Shown here in pieces: positions 17,268-25,912 of a stretch of DNA of 64,000 nucleotides. The stretch comes from PGYR01 sp046290495. GTDB taxonomy: Bacteria > Bacteroidota > Ignavibacteria > Kapaibacteriales > UBA2268. The stretch covers positions 124,001 through 188,000 of the forward strand of contig JBKAGT010000006.1 in NCBI GenBank assembly GCA_046290495.1. Direction: 5' to 3'. The position numbers and the translations under genes are program-made. How positions within the stretch are numbered: the first letter of the stretch is position 1; every line of letters starts with the position of its first letter. The notes below the pieces were generated by a model, which was not told the origin of the DNA, ran no database searches, and saw only the letters and a list, made by a program, of their open reading frames with translations.

Positions 17268-19142
17268 GTGAGCAATTTAGTCAAACTATTATTAGTGTTA
17301 ACTTTTGGGCTAACTATAGCTTGTACTTCATCTAAACCTATATCTTCGAATAAATTTGAAGGGTATAGTGAAATAAAAAAAGGTGAAGTTGCGACTATGA
17401 GTTGGGATTTTGCCAATGCTGAGAAAGTAAAAGTAGAATCCTATGATAAAGATTATAATGCTATAGATAGTGCTAAGGTATCACCACAGGAAACTACAGA
17501 CTATAAGATTACCGCTCTACATGATCAAGATACTGTTGCTTACAAATGGATAGTGGAAGTAAAAGATGAAATTGCTGATAAGAATAAAAACGTAGTAGAA
17601 AGTAACAAAGATGTTTCGGACCAATCCGACAATATAATTACTTCGTACAAGCCAAATGGAACTAGCTCGAAGTATATAAACGGTTCTATTGGACCCGAGG
17701 CTGCTCCTGTAAGATTGAAGATTACTAACTCATACGTCAAAGAGGACAAGCTTGAGTTAGAAACAATAATACTTGATGAGAATGGAAATTTTATAAATGG
17801 TCTTAATTCTGAAGTAGTAGATTTATCATTTATACAAATGTGTACAAAGAGTTCTACATCTTCGGCTAACTTAGAAATTCAAGAAGTACACAAAACGAAT
17901 GGATCTGAATACTCAATAGTATTTGACAATTCTGCAGTTGCTGAATTTAATTTCCCACTACTGGAAAGGGTACTAAACTTTTCAGAGTCCTTGGCTGAAG
18001 AGGATAAATTAAGCTTTTCTTATTTTAACCAAAACTACACAGAATATACTACACTGTTGCCACAACAAGAATTTTTTGATTTATTCAAGAACTATGATAT
18101 TCCAGAGCCAAGTGGATTGTCTGGGCTTTACAAAGCACTTTATAATAACATGGTAGTCTTTACTTCTGAGGTCTCGAATAATAAGAATAAAGCAGTAGTT
18201 CTTATAACATATAGCGAAGACAATTCTTCTCTTATTTACAGTCCTAATGATATTATAAATGCAGGTAGAAATTTTGGGATTCCTGTATATATAATAGCTA
18301 TCGGAGATGCCTACAATTCGTATTCCTTGCAAAAGATAGCTAACTCAACAGGTGGGAAATTATATCAACTGGATGCAGATAGCTTAGAAAACGCTGAACA
18401 AATACTAAAAGAAATAGACTTTGCTTTGAATAATCACTATGCTGTAACTGTTGACTATGAGAGTAATGAAGCCGAGTGTGGTGATTCCTATGGGAAGCTA
18501 GTGTTGAAATATGGCGATAATACAGTAGAAGACGGTATTGTTGTCAACCCAACAAAAAATGAATTTCACTCGTATTATCAATCAGTAGCAATATTTGAGC
18601 AAAAAACAGACGATTATCGTGGTGATTATGATGAATCAATCATAGAGTTGGCTAATGTACTGAAGAGTAATCCTGAATACAAAATTAAGCTGACTGGACA
18701 CAGTGATGATGAGGGTGATGTAGCATTAAATTCAACTGTATCAAATGATAGAGCTACTAAAGTTAAGAACTCTTTGGTGACAGCTGGTGTAGATGAAAGT
18801 CAAATTATCACTGATTCAGAAGGTTTTTCTAAGCCACTATATATTCTGGGTCAAACTCCTTGGCAAAATGCCTATAACCGTAGAGTCGAACTGAAATGGA
18901 TAAATCCTGCAAGTAAATCACCTTTTGAGATCATAGTAGCGCAGCTATGGACAGAAGATGAAGCAGCAGCTGCAGTCAGAACTTGGAACAAAAGAGGGTA
19001 TGACGCATACTTTGACAGCTATATGATAGGTGATGAACCCGTTTACAGAGTTATGCTTTGGGGATTTGAAAATGAAGATGATGCTAAAATAACAGCATCT
19101 AAAATAATGAAGAAATATAAAACAAAAGTAATATATAAATAG
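17268..19142 (+). CDS. lipoprotein with von Willebrand-like, OmpA-like and SPOR-like regions
   Basis: A 624-residue lipoprotein starting at GTG (an in-frame stop lies 9 bases upstream, so no earlier start exists). The lipobox is LTIAC with the lipidated Cys at residue 19. After a short beta domain (~25-100), residues ~150-390 resemble a von Willebrand A fold (YSIVFDNSAVAEF, KAVVLITYSED, FGIPVYIIAIGDAY, LQKIANSTGGKLY), though the metal-binding DxSxS is not intact. Residues ~440-545 are OmpA-like (KLTGHSDDEGDVALNS, SNDRATKVKNSL, NRRVEL). The end, ~550-624, resembles SPOR (FEIIVAQLWTEDEA ... VYRVMLWGF). Both C-terminal parts can bind peptidoglycan. Divergent from the OmpA porin; thyX follows after 10 bases. 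Role unknown, probably envelope attachment. Confidence 0.8.
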   Translation: MSNLVKLLLVLTFGLTIACTSSKPISSNKFEGYSEIKKGEVATMSWDFANAEKVKVESYDKDYNAIDSAKVSPQETTDYKITALHDQDTVAYKWIVEVKDEIADKNKNVVESNKDVSDQSDNIITSYKPNGTSSKYINGSIGPEAAPVRLKITNSYVKEDKLELETIILDENGNFINGLNSEVVDLSFIQMCTKSSTSSANLEIQEVHKTNGSEYSIVFDNSAVAEFNFPLLERVLNFSESLAEEDKLSFSYFNQNYTEYTTLLPQQEFFDLFKNYDIPEPSGLSGLYKALYNNMVVFTSEVSNNKNKAVVLITYSEDNSSLIYSPNDIINAGRNFGIPVYIIAIGDAYNSYSLQKIANSTGGKLYQLDADSLENAEQILKEIDFALNNHYAVTVDYESNEAECGDSYGKLVLKYGDNTVEDGIVVNPTKNEFHSYYQSVAIFEQKTDDYRGDYDESIIELANVLKSNPEYKIKLTGHSDDEGDVALNSTVSNDRATKVKNSLVTAGVDESQIITDSEGFSKPLYILGQTPWQNAYNRRVELKWINPASKSPFEIIVAQLWTEDEAAAAVRTWNKRGYDAYFDSYMIGDEPVYRVMLWGFENEDDAKITASKIMKKYKTKVIYK

Positions 19143-19152
19143 AAGCTAATAG

Positions 19153-19989
19153 ATGAGCAAAGAAGATTTAATTGGAAAAGAGATAAAGTGTTTGGATCAT
19201 GGTTTCGTGAGATTAGTCGATGTAATGGGAGATGATTCTTCCATAGTGCAAGCGGCCAGAGTATCCTATGGTTCCGGGACAAAAACTGTAAGAGAAGATA
19301 GAGGTCTAATCAGATATTTGATGAGGCATTGGCATACCACTCCTTTCGAGATGGTTGAGTTCAAATTTCATATTAAGCTACCTATATTTATTGCTCGACA
19401 ATGGATAAGACATAGAACTGCTAATGTGAACGAATATAGTGGTCGTTACTCTATTATGAAAGATGATTTCTACGTTCCTGATCTGGAACAAATAAGACCC
19501 CAGAGTGAGAACAATAAACAAGGTAGAAGTGAAGAAGCATTCGAACCAGAAAAAGCAAAGCAAATACAAGACAGCATTAGCAAAGTACAAAAAGATTTAT
19601 ACGGAGAGTATGAAAATTTGCTCGATGACAACTTTGCACGTGAGTTGGCTAGAATAAATTTACCGCTTTCTAACTACACGGAATGGTATTGGAAAATTGA
19701 TTTGCACAATTTATTTCATTTCTTACGTTTACGAATAGACTCACATGCTCAGTATGAGATAAGGGTTTTTGGTGAAGCTATGGCAGACATAGTTAAGCAA
19801 ATTGTACCACACGCTTGGGAAGCTTTTGAAGATTACAGATTAAACGCTGCAAATTTCTCAAAGCCAGAGCTGAACGCTTTAAAGGAATTACTAAATGGTA
19901 CAAAAATTGAAGATTTGAATTTGGAGGAGCTGAAGCTCAGTAAGCGTGAGTTTAGAGAACTACAATCAAAACTATCTTCATTAAGTTAA
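19153..19989 (+). CDS. thyX: flavin-dependent thymidylate synthase
   Basis: ThyX makes dTMP from dUMP using methylene-tetrahydrofolate, FAD and NADPH in the cytoplasm, replacing ThyA. The signature RHRx7S is present as RHRTANVNEYS (R86 to S96), embedded in IARQWIRHRTANVNEYSGRY. Other family blocks are STPFEMVEFKF-like TTPFEMVEFKFHIKLP and the C-terminal RLRIDSHAQYEIR, which carries the dUMP-binding arginines. At 278 residues it is within the family range; an insert around residues 115-140 (QSENNKQGRSEEAFEPEKA) is variable in the family. It lies 10 bases after the VWA-OmpA-SPOR gene, possibly co-transcribed. No thyA is in the window. Confidence 0.96.
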   Translation: MSKEDLIGKEIKCLDHGFVRLVDVMGDDSSIVQAARVSYGSGTKTVREDRGLIRYLMRHWHTTPFEMVEFKFHIKLPIFIARQWIRHRTANVNEYSGRYSIMKDDFYVPDLEQIRPQSENNKQGRSEEAFEPEKAKQIQDSISKVQKDLYGEYENLLDDNFARELARINLPLSNYTEWYWKIDLHNLFHFLRLRIDSHAQYEIRVFGEAMADIVKQIVPHAWEAFEDYRLNAANFSKPELNALKELLNGTKIEDLNLEELKLSKREFRELQSKLSSLS

Positions 19990-20008
19990 TAAATAAATTA
20001 GAAAAATT

Positions 20009-20755
20009 ATGAAGAACATATTAATATTATTTTCAATCATAACTATAGGTTTTAGTTCACTTTCTGCACAAACTGCAGATGAAGTAATAGCTCTATATTA
20101 TGACGCAATTGGTGGCAAAGAGAAATTTGAATCTATCAATTCTTGGCACTTAATTGGCGGCTCTAGATTGGCAAATAATACTCCTGGTGAATTCCAGTTT
20201 ATATTCGTTAAACCAAATAAGTTAAAAGTAAAAACTGTAATAGACTCCGTAAAATTTATACAGTCTACTATTGGAAATAAAGGTTGGAATGTAGTACCAC
20301 CAATGGGTATAACTACTCCAACTGCTATAAGCGAGCAACAAGCAGAACAAATTTTAGGACAGAAAGCATTGGTACTTGGACCTTTCTACGGATATAAAGA
20401 GAAGGGAGCAAAAGCAGATTATGAAGGGTTGAAAACTATAGATAGCGTAGAATATAAAATGGTAAAAGTTTGGAAGACAGAAGCAGGTCCCAAGACTTAT
20501 GTCTATCTAGATAAGCAAACAGACCTTATAATGGTCATAGAAACTGAGACTACTGCTCAGGGTAAGAAAGTTACATATAGAAACTATATATCAAATTATA
20601 TGGAAGTTGATGGTATTATGATGCCATTTAGCTTTGCTACTTATTTCAATGGTAAAGAAGTTACACGATTAGAATTAGATGAGATTATACTAAACAGAAA
20701 GTATGAAGACTCTGTGTTTGAATTACCAGAAAGTACAGAAAATAATAAGCAATAA
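20009..20755 (+). CDS. periplasmic LolA/LolB-like protein
   Basis: A 248-residue exported protein with a signal peptide (LILFSIITIGFSSLSAQ). The mature part reads as antiparallel beta strands with the pattern of outer-membrane lipoprotein-sorting-like folds: YYDAIGGKEKFESINSWHL at the start, GEFQFIFVKPNKLKVKTVID, KTYVYLDKQTDLIMVIETE, and a closing strand DGIMMPFSFATYFNGKEV. This half-barrel fold binds acyl chains or hydrophobic ligands in LolA, LolB and related proteins. It lies 19 bases after thyX and ahead of the E2 gene but has no obvious functional link with either. Fold assignment is moderate; ligand unknown. Confidence 0.7.
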   Translation: MKNILILFSIITIGFSSLSAQTADEVIALYYDAIGGKEKFESINSWHLIGGSRLANNTPGEFQFIFVKPNKLKVKTVIDSVKFIQSTIGNKGWNVVPPMGITTPTAISEQQAEQILGQKALVLGPFYGYKEKGAKADYEGLKTIDSVEYKMVKVWKTEAGPKTYVYLDKQTDLIMVIETETTAQGKKVTYRNYISNYMEVDGIMMPFSFATYFNGKEVTRLELDEIILNRKYEDSVFELPESTENNKQ

Positions 20756-20844
20756 GCATTTACTTTGCTTTAATTTTCAAATTTGATTATTTTGCAATAA
20801 TATAAAAAAACAAAACTAAGAAAAAGATAAACGGGAGTTTATAA

Positions 20845-22572
20845 ATGAAAGTTGATGTAGTAATGCCCAAGATGGGCGAGTCATTACAAGAAGGAACCAT
20901 TATCAAATGGTTAAAGAAAGAAGGTGAGACTGTTGAAAGAGATGAGATGATATTGGAAATATCTACAGATAAAGTAGATACTGAAGTTCCATCTCCTCAA
21001 TCTGGGGTATTAACAAAAATATTAGCGCAGGAAGAAGAAGTAGTAGAAGTAGGTGCTAAGATTGCTGAGCTTGAAACTGACGCATCGGCGGCAGGTTCTA
21101 GTAGCTCTGATGATAGCAGCAGCCAAGAAGAAAAATCAACTCCTGAACCAGAAGAACCAACAGAAGAATCTTCTGATGATAGTGATGCTGGTAGCGACGA
21201 TGGCGGCGGTGATTTACAAGATTTGGTTATGCCTAAGATGGGCGAATCACTACAAGAAGGTACAATCACTAAATGGCTTAAAAGTGAAGGCGATGAGATA
21301 GAAAGAGATGAAATGATACTAGAAATATCTACTGATAAGGTAGATACAGAAGTACCATCTCCAGTTGCTGGTGTATTACAACAAATATTAGCTCAAGAAG
21401 AAGAAACTGTAGAAGTTGGTTCAGTAATTGGTAAAATCGCTACTAAAGGTGGTAGCGGTGCTAAAAAATCAGCTCCTGCAAAGTCTGCTCCTTCTAAGAA
21501 AGAAGAATCAAAACCAGCTGCTAAGCCAGCTGCTGAGACTAGTGCACAACCAAGTGGTGGTGGTCAGCAAGTACAAGGCACTACTTACGATATACCTCGT
21601 AAGAAAGATGGTAAGTTCTTCTCTCCATTAGTTAGAGCAATGGCTACTGACGAGAAAGTTTCACTTGAAGAATTGATGTCTATCAATGGTTCAGGTAATG
21701 ATGGTAGAATTACTAAAGAAGATTTAGAAAATTACATCAGTAACAGAGGTTCTGCTCCTGCACAGCAGCCACAACAACAGTCGGCTCCTGCACCACAACC
21801 ACAGCAGCAATCTGCTCCTTCGAATGCTCCTACACAATCATCATACAGCTTCAGCGGTGGTGATTCGGAAGTTATTCCTATGGACAGAATGCGTAAGCTA
21901 ATTGCTAAGCACATGGTTGACTCTAAGCACACTTCAGCTCACGTAACTAGTGTTGCGGAAGTAGATGTAACTGACATTGTAAACTACAGAGAAAAGCACA
22001 AAGCTAGCTTCTTGGAAAGAGAAGGAATGAAATTGACTTACACTCCATTCTTTGCTAAGGCAGTGATTGAAGGTGTTAAGCAATTCCCAATGATTAACGT
22101 TAGTGTAGATGGTACAAACATAATCAAGCACAACAGATTGAACTTAGGTTTTGCAGCTGCATTGCCTGACGGTAACTTGATTGTACCAGTTATCAAAAAT
22201 GCTGATAACTATGGCTTGACTGGATTACAAAGATCAATCAATGATTTGGCTGGCAGAGCACGTTCTAAAAACTTACAACCCGACGATATACAAGGTGGTA
22301 CAATCACATTGACTAACGTAGGTACTTTTGGTACTCTATTCGGTACTCCAGTGATTAACCAACCACAAGTAGCAATCATTGGCGTAGGTGCTATCAAAAA
22401 GCAACCAAAAGTATTGACTGTAAACGGTTCTGACTCAATTGCTATTCGTCACATTATGTATTGCTCAATCACTTATGATCACAGAGTAGTAGATGGTATG
22501 TTAGCTGGTCAAACGCTAAAAGCGATTGTTGACTCATTGGAAGGAATGAACGAGAACACAATAGTTTTATAA
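20845..22572 (+). CDS. dihydrolipoamide acyltransferase (E2) of a 2-oxoacid dehydrogenase complex, two lipoyl domains
   Basis: A 575-residue E2 core subunit that passes acyl groups from E1 to CoA through lipoyl-lysine arms. Two lipoyl domains lie at about 1-77 and 126-203, with lipoylated lysines K43 and K165, both in STDKVDTEVPSP. An acidic Ser/Glu linker separates them, then an Ala/Pro/Lys linker, a peripheral-subunit-binding domain (~258-298, FSPLVRAMATDEKVSLEEL), a Gln/Pro/Ala linker with repeated QQSAP, and the catalytic domain (~342-575) with DHRVVDG (H546, D550). The DKVDTEV type occurs in branched-chain and other 2-oxoacid E2s; the substrate cannot be assigned because no E1 or E3 gene is adjacent. 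The two lipoyl regions are very similar at the DNA level, suggesting domain duplication. Confidence 0.93.
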   Translation: MKVDVVMPKMGESLQEGTIIKWLKKEGETVERDEMILEISTDKVDTEVPSPQSGVLTKILAQEEEVVEVGAKIAELETDASAAGSSSSDDSSSQEEKSTPEPEEPTEESSDDSDAGSDDGGGDLQDLVMPKMGESLQEGTITKWLKSEGDEIERDEMILEISTDKVDTEVPSPVAGVLQQILAQEEETVEVGSVIGKIATKGGSGAKKSAPAKSAPSKKEESKPAAKPAAETSAQPSGGGQQVQGTTYDIPRKKDGKFFSPLVRAMATDEKVSLEELMSINGSGNDGRITKEDLENYISNRGSAPAQQPQQQSAPAPQPQQQSAPSNAPTQSSYSFSGGDSEVIPMDRMRKLIAKHMVDSKHTSAHVTSVAEVDVTDIVNYREKHKASFLEREGMKLTYTPFFAKAVIEGVKQFPMINVSVDGTNIIKHNRLNLGFAAALPDGNLIVPVIKNADNYGLTGLQRSINDLAGRARSKNLQPDDIQGGTITLTNVGTFGTLFGTPVINQPQVAIIGVGAIKKQPKVLTVNGSDSIAIRHIMYCSITYDHRVVDGMLAGQTLKAIVDSLEGMNENTIVL

Positions 22573-22601
22573 GCTAAGCTCTTATATTTATAAGTTTTAT
22601 T

Positions 22602-22631
22602 AACCCTGCCAATTTGGTGGGGTTTTTTTTG
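22602..22631 (+). terminator. terminator of the E2 gene
   Basis: Arms AACCCTGCC (22602-22610) and GGTGGGGTT (22615-22623), with two wobble pairs, around AATT, followed by eight T. It lies 30 bases after the E2 stop. Confidence 0.85.
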
Positions 22632-22668
22632 TTATATTGCAAAAAAACTAACTAACTCAACCTGCGCT

Positions 22669-23775
22669 ATGAAATATAATATCCTTATATTGTCAATTTG
22701 CTTTGCATTATTATTTAATGCAATTGACACCAAGTCGCAAGACTACAACGCCTTTTATATAGGTCATAGTCTAAGTGATCAAATTCCTGATATGGTCGAA
22801 TCCATTGCAAATGATGTATTTGTGACTAAGTTCCATTGGACTTATCAGGGAATACCTGGTGCTCCTCTTCGTTGGCAATGGGATAGAAAGAATGAAAGAG
22901 ACTATAATACAATCGACCCACATTATTACGGGTTTTACGATGAAAATGAGGGGTTGCCAACAGGTGAGTTCGATGTGTTGGTACTCACGGAGGCGGTGCC
23001 TCGCTATGGTGATTTGATAAAAGAGACTTATCAATATGCTGATAGCTTAGCACGCTATGCCTTGCAGTATAACCCCGAAACTAAAATTTATCTATACGAA
23101 GACTGGCACTGTCTGAAGAGTGGTACTCCTACTGGCTGTGATTATGATGTGGATGCTAACCCATGGCGTCAGAGATTGGACGACGACTTGCCAATGTGGG
23201 AAAGCGTATTGGACACTTTAAATGCACGCTTGTCGCCCTCTAACCAAGTATGTATGATACCAGCCGGTCAGGCTTTAGCACAGCTCTTTGATTCTATCGC
23301 AGTTGGGGCTGTGCCTGATATAACGAGTATAGATGATTTATTTTCTGATGATATTCATTTGACCGATGTAGGTAAATACTTTGTTGCTTGTGTACATTTT
23401 TCTACTATCTTTGGAGTGTCACCAGTTGGTGCAACTAATCAACTACAGGTTTGGTGGGGTGGAGATTTTGATGCCCCTACCCTAGAGCAAGCTAAAGTCT
23501 TTCAAGAAATTGCTTGGAAGGTCTCTTTAGAGTACGAAAGAAGCTGTATTTCAAACAGTCAAACTAAAGTAGAGTTGGCAGAACAAAAGAAAGAATATAC
23601 CTTGGATGGTAATATAATTCATTTTATCAACGGTGCAGCTACATTTAGCGTTTACAACACTTTGGGAACAACAATTTATGAGGGGAGTGCTGAGTATTTT
23701 GATTTCAACAATTACCCTGTGGGTGTTTATTTCGTGGCAGTAGGCAACGAAATAATCAAGGTTTTAAATAATTGA
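22669..23775 (+). CDS. T9SS-secreted SGNH-hydrolase-like protein
   Basis: A 368-residue exported protein: signal peptide (ILSICFALLFNAIDTKSQ), an SGNH/GDSL-like domain (~25-290) and a short T9SS sorting domain (~300-368, ending VGVYFVAVGNEIIKVLNN). The hydrolase-like features are FYIGHSLSDQ near the start, where GHS would carry the nucleophile serine, and DDIHLTDVGKYF near the end, matching the DxxH catalytic pair. This resembles surface carbohydrate esterases, but the block II and III residues were not confirmed. It follows a terminator, so it starts a new unit. Likely acts on the cell surface or outside; substrate unknown. Confidence 0.75.
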   Translation: MKYNILILSICFALLFNAIDTKSQDYNAFYIGHSLSDQIPDMVESIANDVFVTKFHWTYQGIPGAPLRWQWDRKNERDYNTIDPHYYGFYDENEGLPTGEFDVLVLTEAVPRYGDLIKETYQYADSLARYALQYNPETKIYLYEDWHCLKSGTPTGCDYDVDANPWRQRLDDDLPMWESVLDTLNARLSPSNQVCMIPAGQALAQLFDSIAVGAVPDITSIDDLFSDDIHLTDVGKYFVACVHFSTIFGVSPVGATNQLQVWWGGDFDAPTLEQAKVFQEIAWKVSLEYERSCISNSQTKVELAEQKKEYTLDGNIIHFINGAATFSVYNTLGTTIYEGSAEYFDFNNYPVGVYFVAVGNEIIKVLNN

Positions 23776-23796
23776 GATAAGATTCAATCGTGTTTA

Positions 23797-24663
23797 ATGC
23801 AAAAAGTGGATAAAATGAAAAACAATAACTTACCCAAAAGAATAGTTTGCCTAACTGAAGAGACTACAGAAACTCTTTACACTATTGGTGCGGAAGAGCT
23901 GATAGTTGGGATTTCTCAGTTTGTTATGCGCCCCAAAAGAGCTAAGAAAGAAAAGCCAATAGTCAGCCGTTACACAGATGCGAAGATAGATAAAATATTA
24001 GCTCAGAAACCAGACTTGGTACTTGCGTGGTCCGATTTACAGGCTGATATTTGTGCCGAGCTGATAAGAGAAGGTGTTAATGTAATGTGCTTTAACCACC
24101 GAACCATTGACGAGACTCTTAACTTTATAGAAAGATTGGGAGCGATGGTTGGCTATTATGATGAGGCATTAGACTTTTCTAATTCACTAAGGAGTAAATT
24201 AGACAGAGCGAAGGAAATAGGAAAAGCCAGAAAGTTGAAACCGAAAGTGTATTTTGAAGAATGGCACGACCCAATAATCACAAGCATTAGCTGGGTTAGT
24301 GAGTTAATTGAAATTTGTGGTGGCGAAGATGTTTACGCAGAACTGAGTCACAAATTCCACGCAAAAGATAGAATAGTAGCATCCACAGATGAAGTGATAG
24401 ATAAAATAGCTGATATCATGCTAGCTTCCTGGTGTGGTAAAAAGTTTAACTATGATGAAGTCATCAGTAGAAAGGGGTGGGAATCAATACCTTTTGTTCA
24501 AAATGATGCTATTTACGAATTACCAGCAGAGGTTATCCTACAACCAGGTCCAGCTGCTCTAACAGATGGTTTGGATATGCTGATGGTAATATTTGATGAC
24601 TGGGAAAAGAAACAATTATCTGTAAAATCTAGTGAATTACACAAGGTTACAGAAAATAGTTAA
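23797..24663 (+). CDS. cobalamin-type ABC transporter substrate-binding protein without signal peptide
   Basis: A 288-residue protein with the two-lobed fold of BtuF/FhuD-type binding proteins (Peripla_BP_2): KRIVCLTEETTETLYTIGAEELIVGIS, DLVLAWSDLQADICAELIREGV, the linking helix DEALDFSNSLRSKL, and PKVYFEEWHDPIITSISWVSELIEICGG, close to cobalamin-binding members. There is no signal peptide or lipobox at either possible start (23797 or ATG at 23815), so the protein appears cytoplasmic unless export is non-classical. No ABC permease or ATPase is nearby. It stands between a T9SS protein and an iron-binding lipoprotein. Family confident; role of a signal-less version uncertain. Confidence 0.82.
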   Translation: MQKVDKMKNNNLPKRIVCLTEETTETLYTIGAEELIVGISQFVMRPKRAKKEKPIVSRYTDAKIDKILAQKPDLVLAWSDLQADICAELIREGVNVMCFNHRTIDETLNFIERLGAMVGYYDEALDFSNSLRSKLDRAKEIGKARKLKPKVYFEEWHDPIITSISWVSELIEICGGEDVYAELSHKFHAKDRIVASTDEVIDKIADIMLASWCGKKFNYDEVISRKGWESIPFVQNDAIYELPAEVILQPGPAALTDGLDMLMVIFDDWEKKQLSVKSSELHKVTENS

Positions 24664-24698
24664 AACCATAATTCCTTAGCATTGTAGTTATTATAAAT

Positions 24699-24706
24699 TA
24701 ATTTTG
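24699..24706 (+). promoter_or_regulatory. -7 element upstream of the iron-binding lipoprotein
   Basis: TAATTTTG, an exact match to TAnnTTTG, 48 bases before the ATG at 24754. No clear -33 element. Confidence 0.4.
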
Positions 24707-24753
24707 TTTTGTGTCTTATTCACGATATCATTAATTAACTACAAAGAATATAA

Positions 24754-25797
24754 ATGAAATTTAAATCACTGATCCTGCTGATTGCTACCCTAGCTATCAC
24801 CGCTTGTTCTAACAATGAAGAGCAAAAACCTGAAAAGAAAGAACAGGTAGTAAATGTATATACTCACCGTCATTATGATACGGACAAATTGCTATTTGAG
24901 CAATTTGAAAAGGAAACTGGAATCAAAGTCAATGTCCTGAACGCCAATGCAGATGAGCTAATTACAAGACTAGAGAATGAAGGTGAAGAATCACCTGCAG
25001 ACGTATTGATAACAGTAGATGCTGGCAGGTTGGGCAAGGCAAAAGAGCTTGGTTTATTGCAACCAGTCGAGTCTGAGATACTAACTAAACAAGTTCCTTT
25101 ACATTTGAAAGATAGTGATAATCAATGGTATGGTTTAACAAAAAGAGCAAGACTAATTGCTTATGATAAAGACAGAGTTAATCCTGATGATATAAAAACA
25201 TATTGGGATTTGACAGATGAGAAGTATAAAGGGAAAGTATTAGTTCGCTCTAGTGGTAATATATACAACCAATCACTTTTAGCTTCAATGATTGCCATGA
25301 ATCCAGATAGCAATTACGCTGAGTTATGGGCAGAAGGAATAGTTAATAATATGGCCCGTAATCCTGCTGGTGGTGACCGTGACCAAGTGAAGGCTGTGGC
25401 TGCGGGACTTGGCGATGTTGCAATTGTGAATTCATATTACATCGGTAAGATGATAGAGTCAGATGACGAGTCAGACACAAAAGCTGTAGCAAATATTGGA
25501 TTGATATTTCCAAACCAAGATGGGCGTGGAACTCATATCAATGTATCTGGTGCTGGCGTAGCCAAGTATAGCAAAAACAAAGAGAATGCTATTAAGTTCA
25601 TTGAGTTTTTGACTTCTGACAAAGCACAAGATTTATTCTCAAAATCAAACTACGAATATCCTGTAAACCCTAATGTGCCAGCTTCTGATTTGTTGCAATC
25701 ATGGGGTGAATTTAAAGAGGATAAACTGAATCTATCCAAATTGGGTGAATATAACAAGGATGCAGTAATTCTATTTAACAAAGTGGGATGGAATTAA
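24754..25797 (+). CDS. iron(III) ABC transporter substrate-binding lipoprotein (FutA/FbpA type)
   Basis: A 347-residue lipoprotein (SLILLIATLAITAC, Cys at residue 18) of the ferric-binding family. The mature protein opens VVNVYTHRHYDTDKLLFEQFEKETGIKV, followed by SPADVLITVDAGRLGKAKELGLL, YGLTKRARLIAYDKDRV, and GDVAIVNSYYIGKM, where the paired tyrosines are iron ligands in the FutA/FbpA group. The end, SGAGVAKYSKNKENAIKFIEFLTS, is also typical. It should capture Fe3+ in the periplasm for an ABC importer, but no permease or ATPase is encoded here. It has its own promoter-like element. Assignment to the family is strong. Confidence 0.93.
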   Translation: MKFKSLILLIATLAITACSNNEEQKPEKKEQVVNVYTHRHYDTDKLLFEQFEKETGIKVNVLNANADELITRLENEGEESPADVLITVDAGRLGKAKELGLLQPVESEILTKQVPLHLKDSDNQWYGLTKRARLIAYDKDRVNPDDIKTYWDLTDEKYKGKVLVRSSGNIYNQSLLASMIAMNPDSNYAELWAEGIVNNMARNPAGGDRDQVKAVAAGLGDVAIVNSYYIGKMIESDDESDTKAVANIGLIFPNQDGRGTHINVSGAGVAKYSKNKENAIKFIEFLTSDKAQDLFSKSNYEYPVNPNVPASDLLQSWGEFKEDKLNLSKLGEYNKDAVILFNKVGWN

Positions 25798-25912
25798 TAC
25801 TGAATATATTTTAACCATTCGTATATAAAAAGTTTTATTTTTCAATAAAGTATTTATTATCTTCGTCTTTGAAAGGTAGTAAATACTTTTTTTATTTTAG
25901 GATATAAGGAAA

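Noticed and set aside
20060..21900. Simple-sequence repeats (QQSAP, Ser/Asp runs) as CRISPR or satellite DNA
   Set aside because: They lie within interdomain linkers of the E2 protein and are in frame; no regular repeat-spacer spacing.
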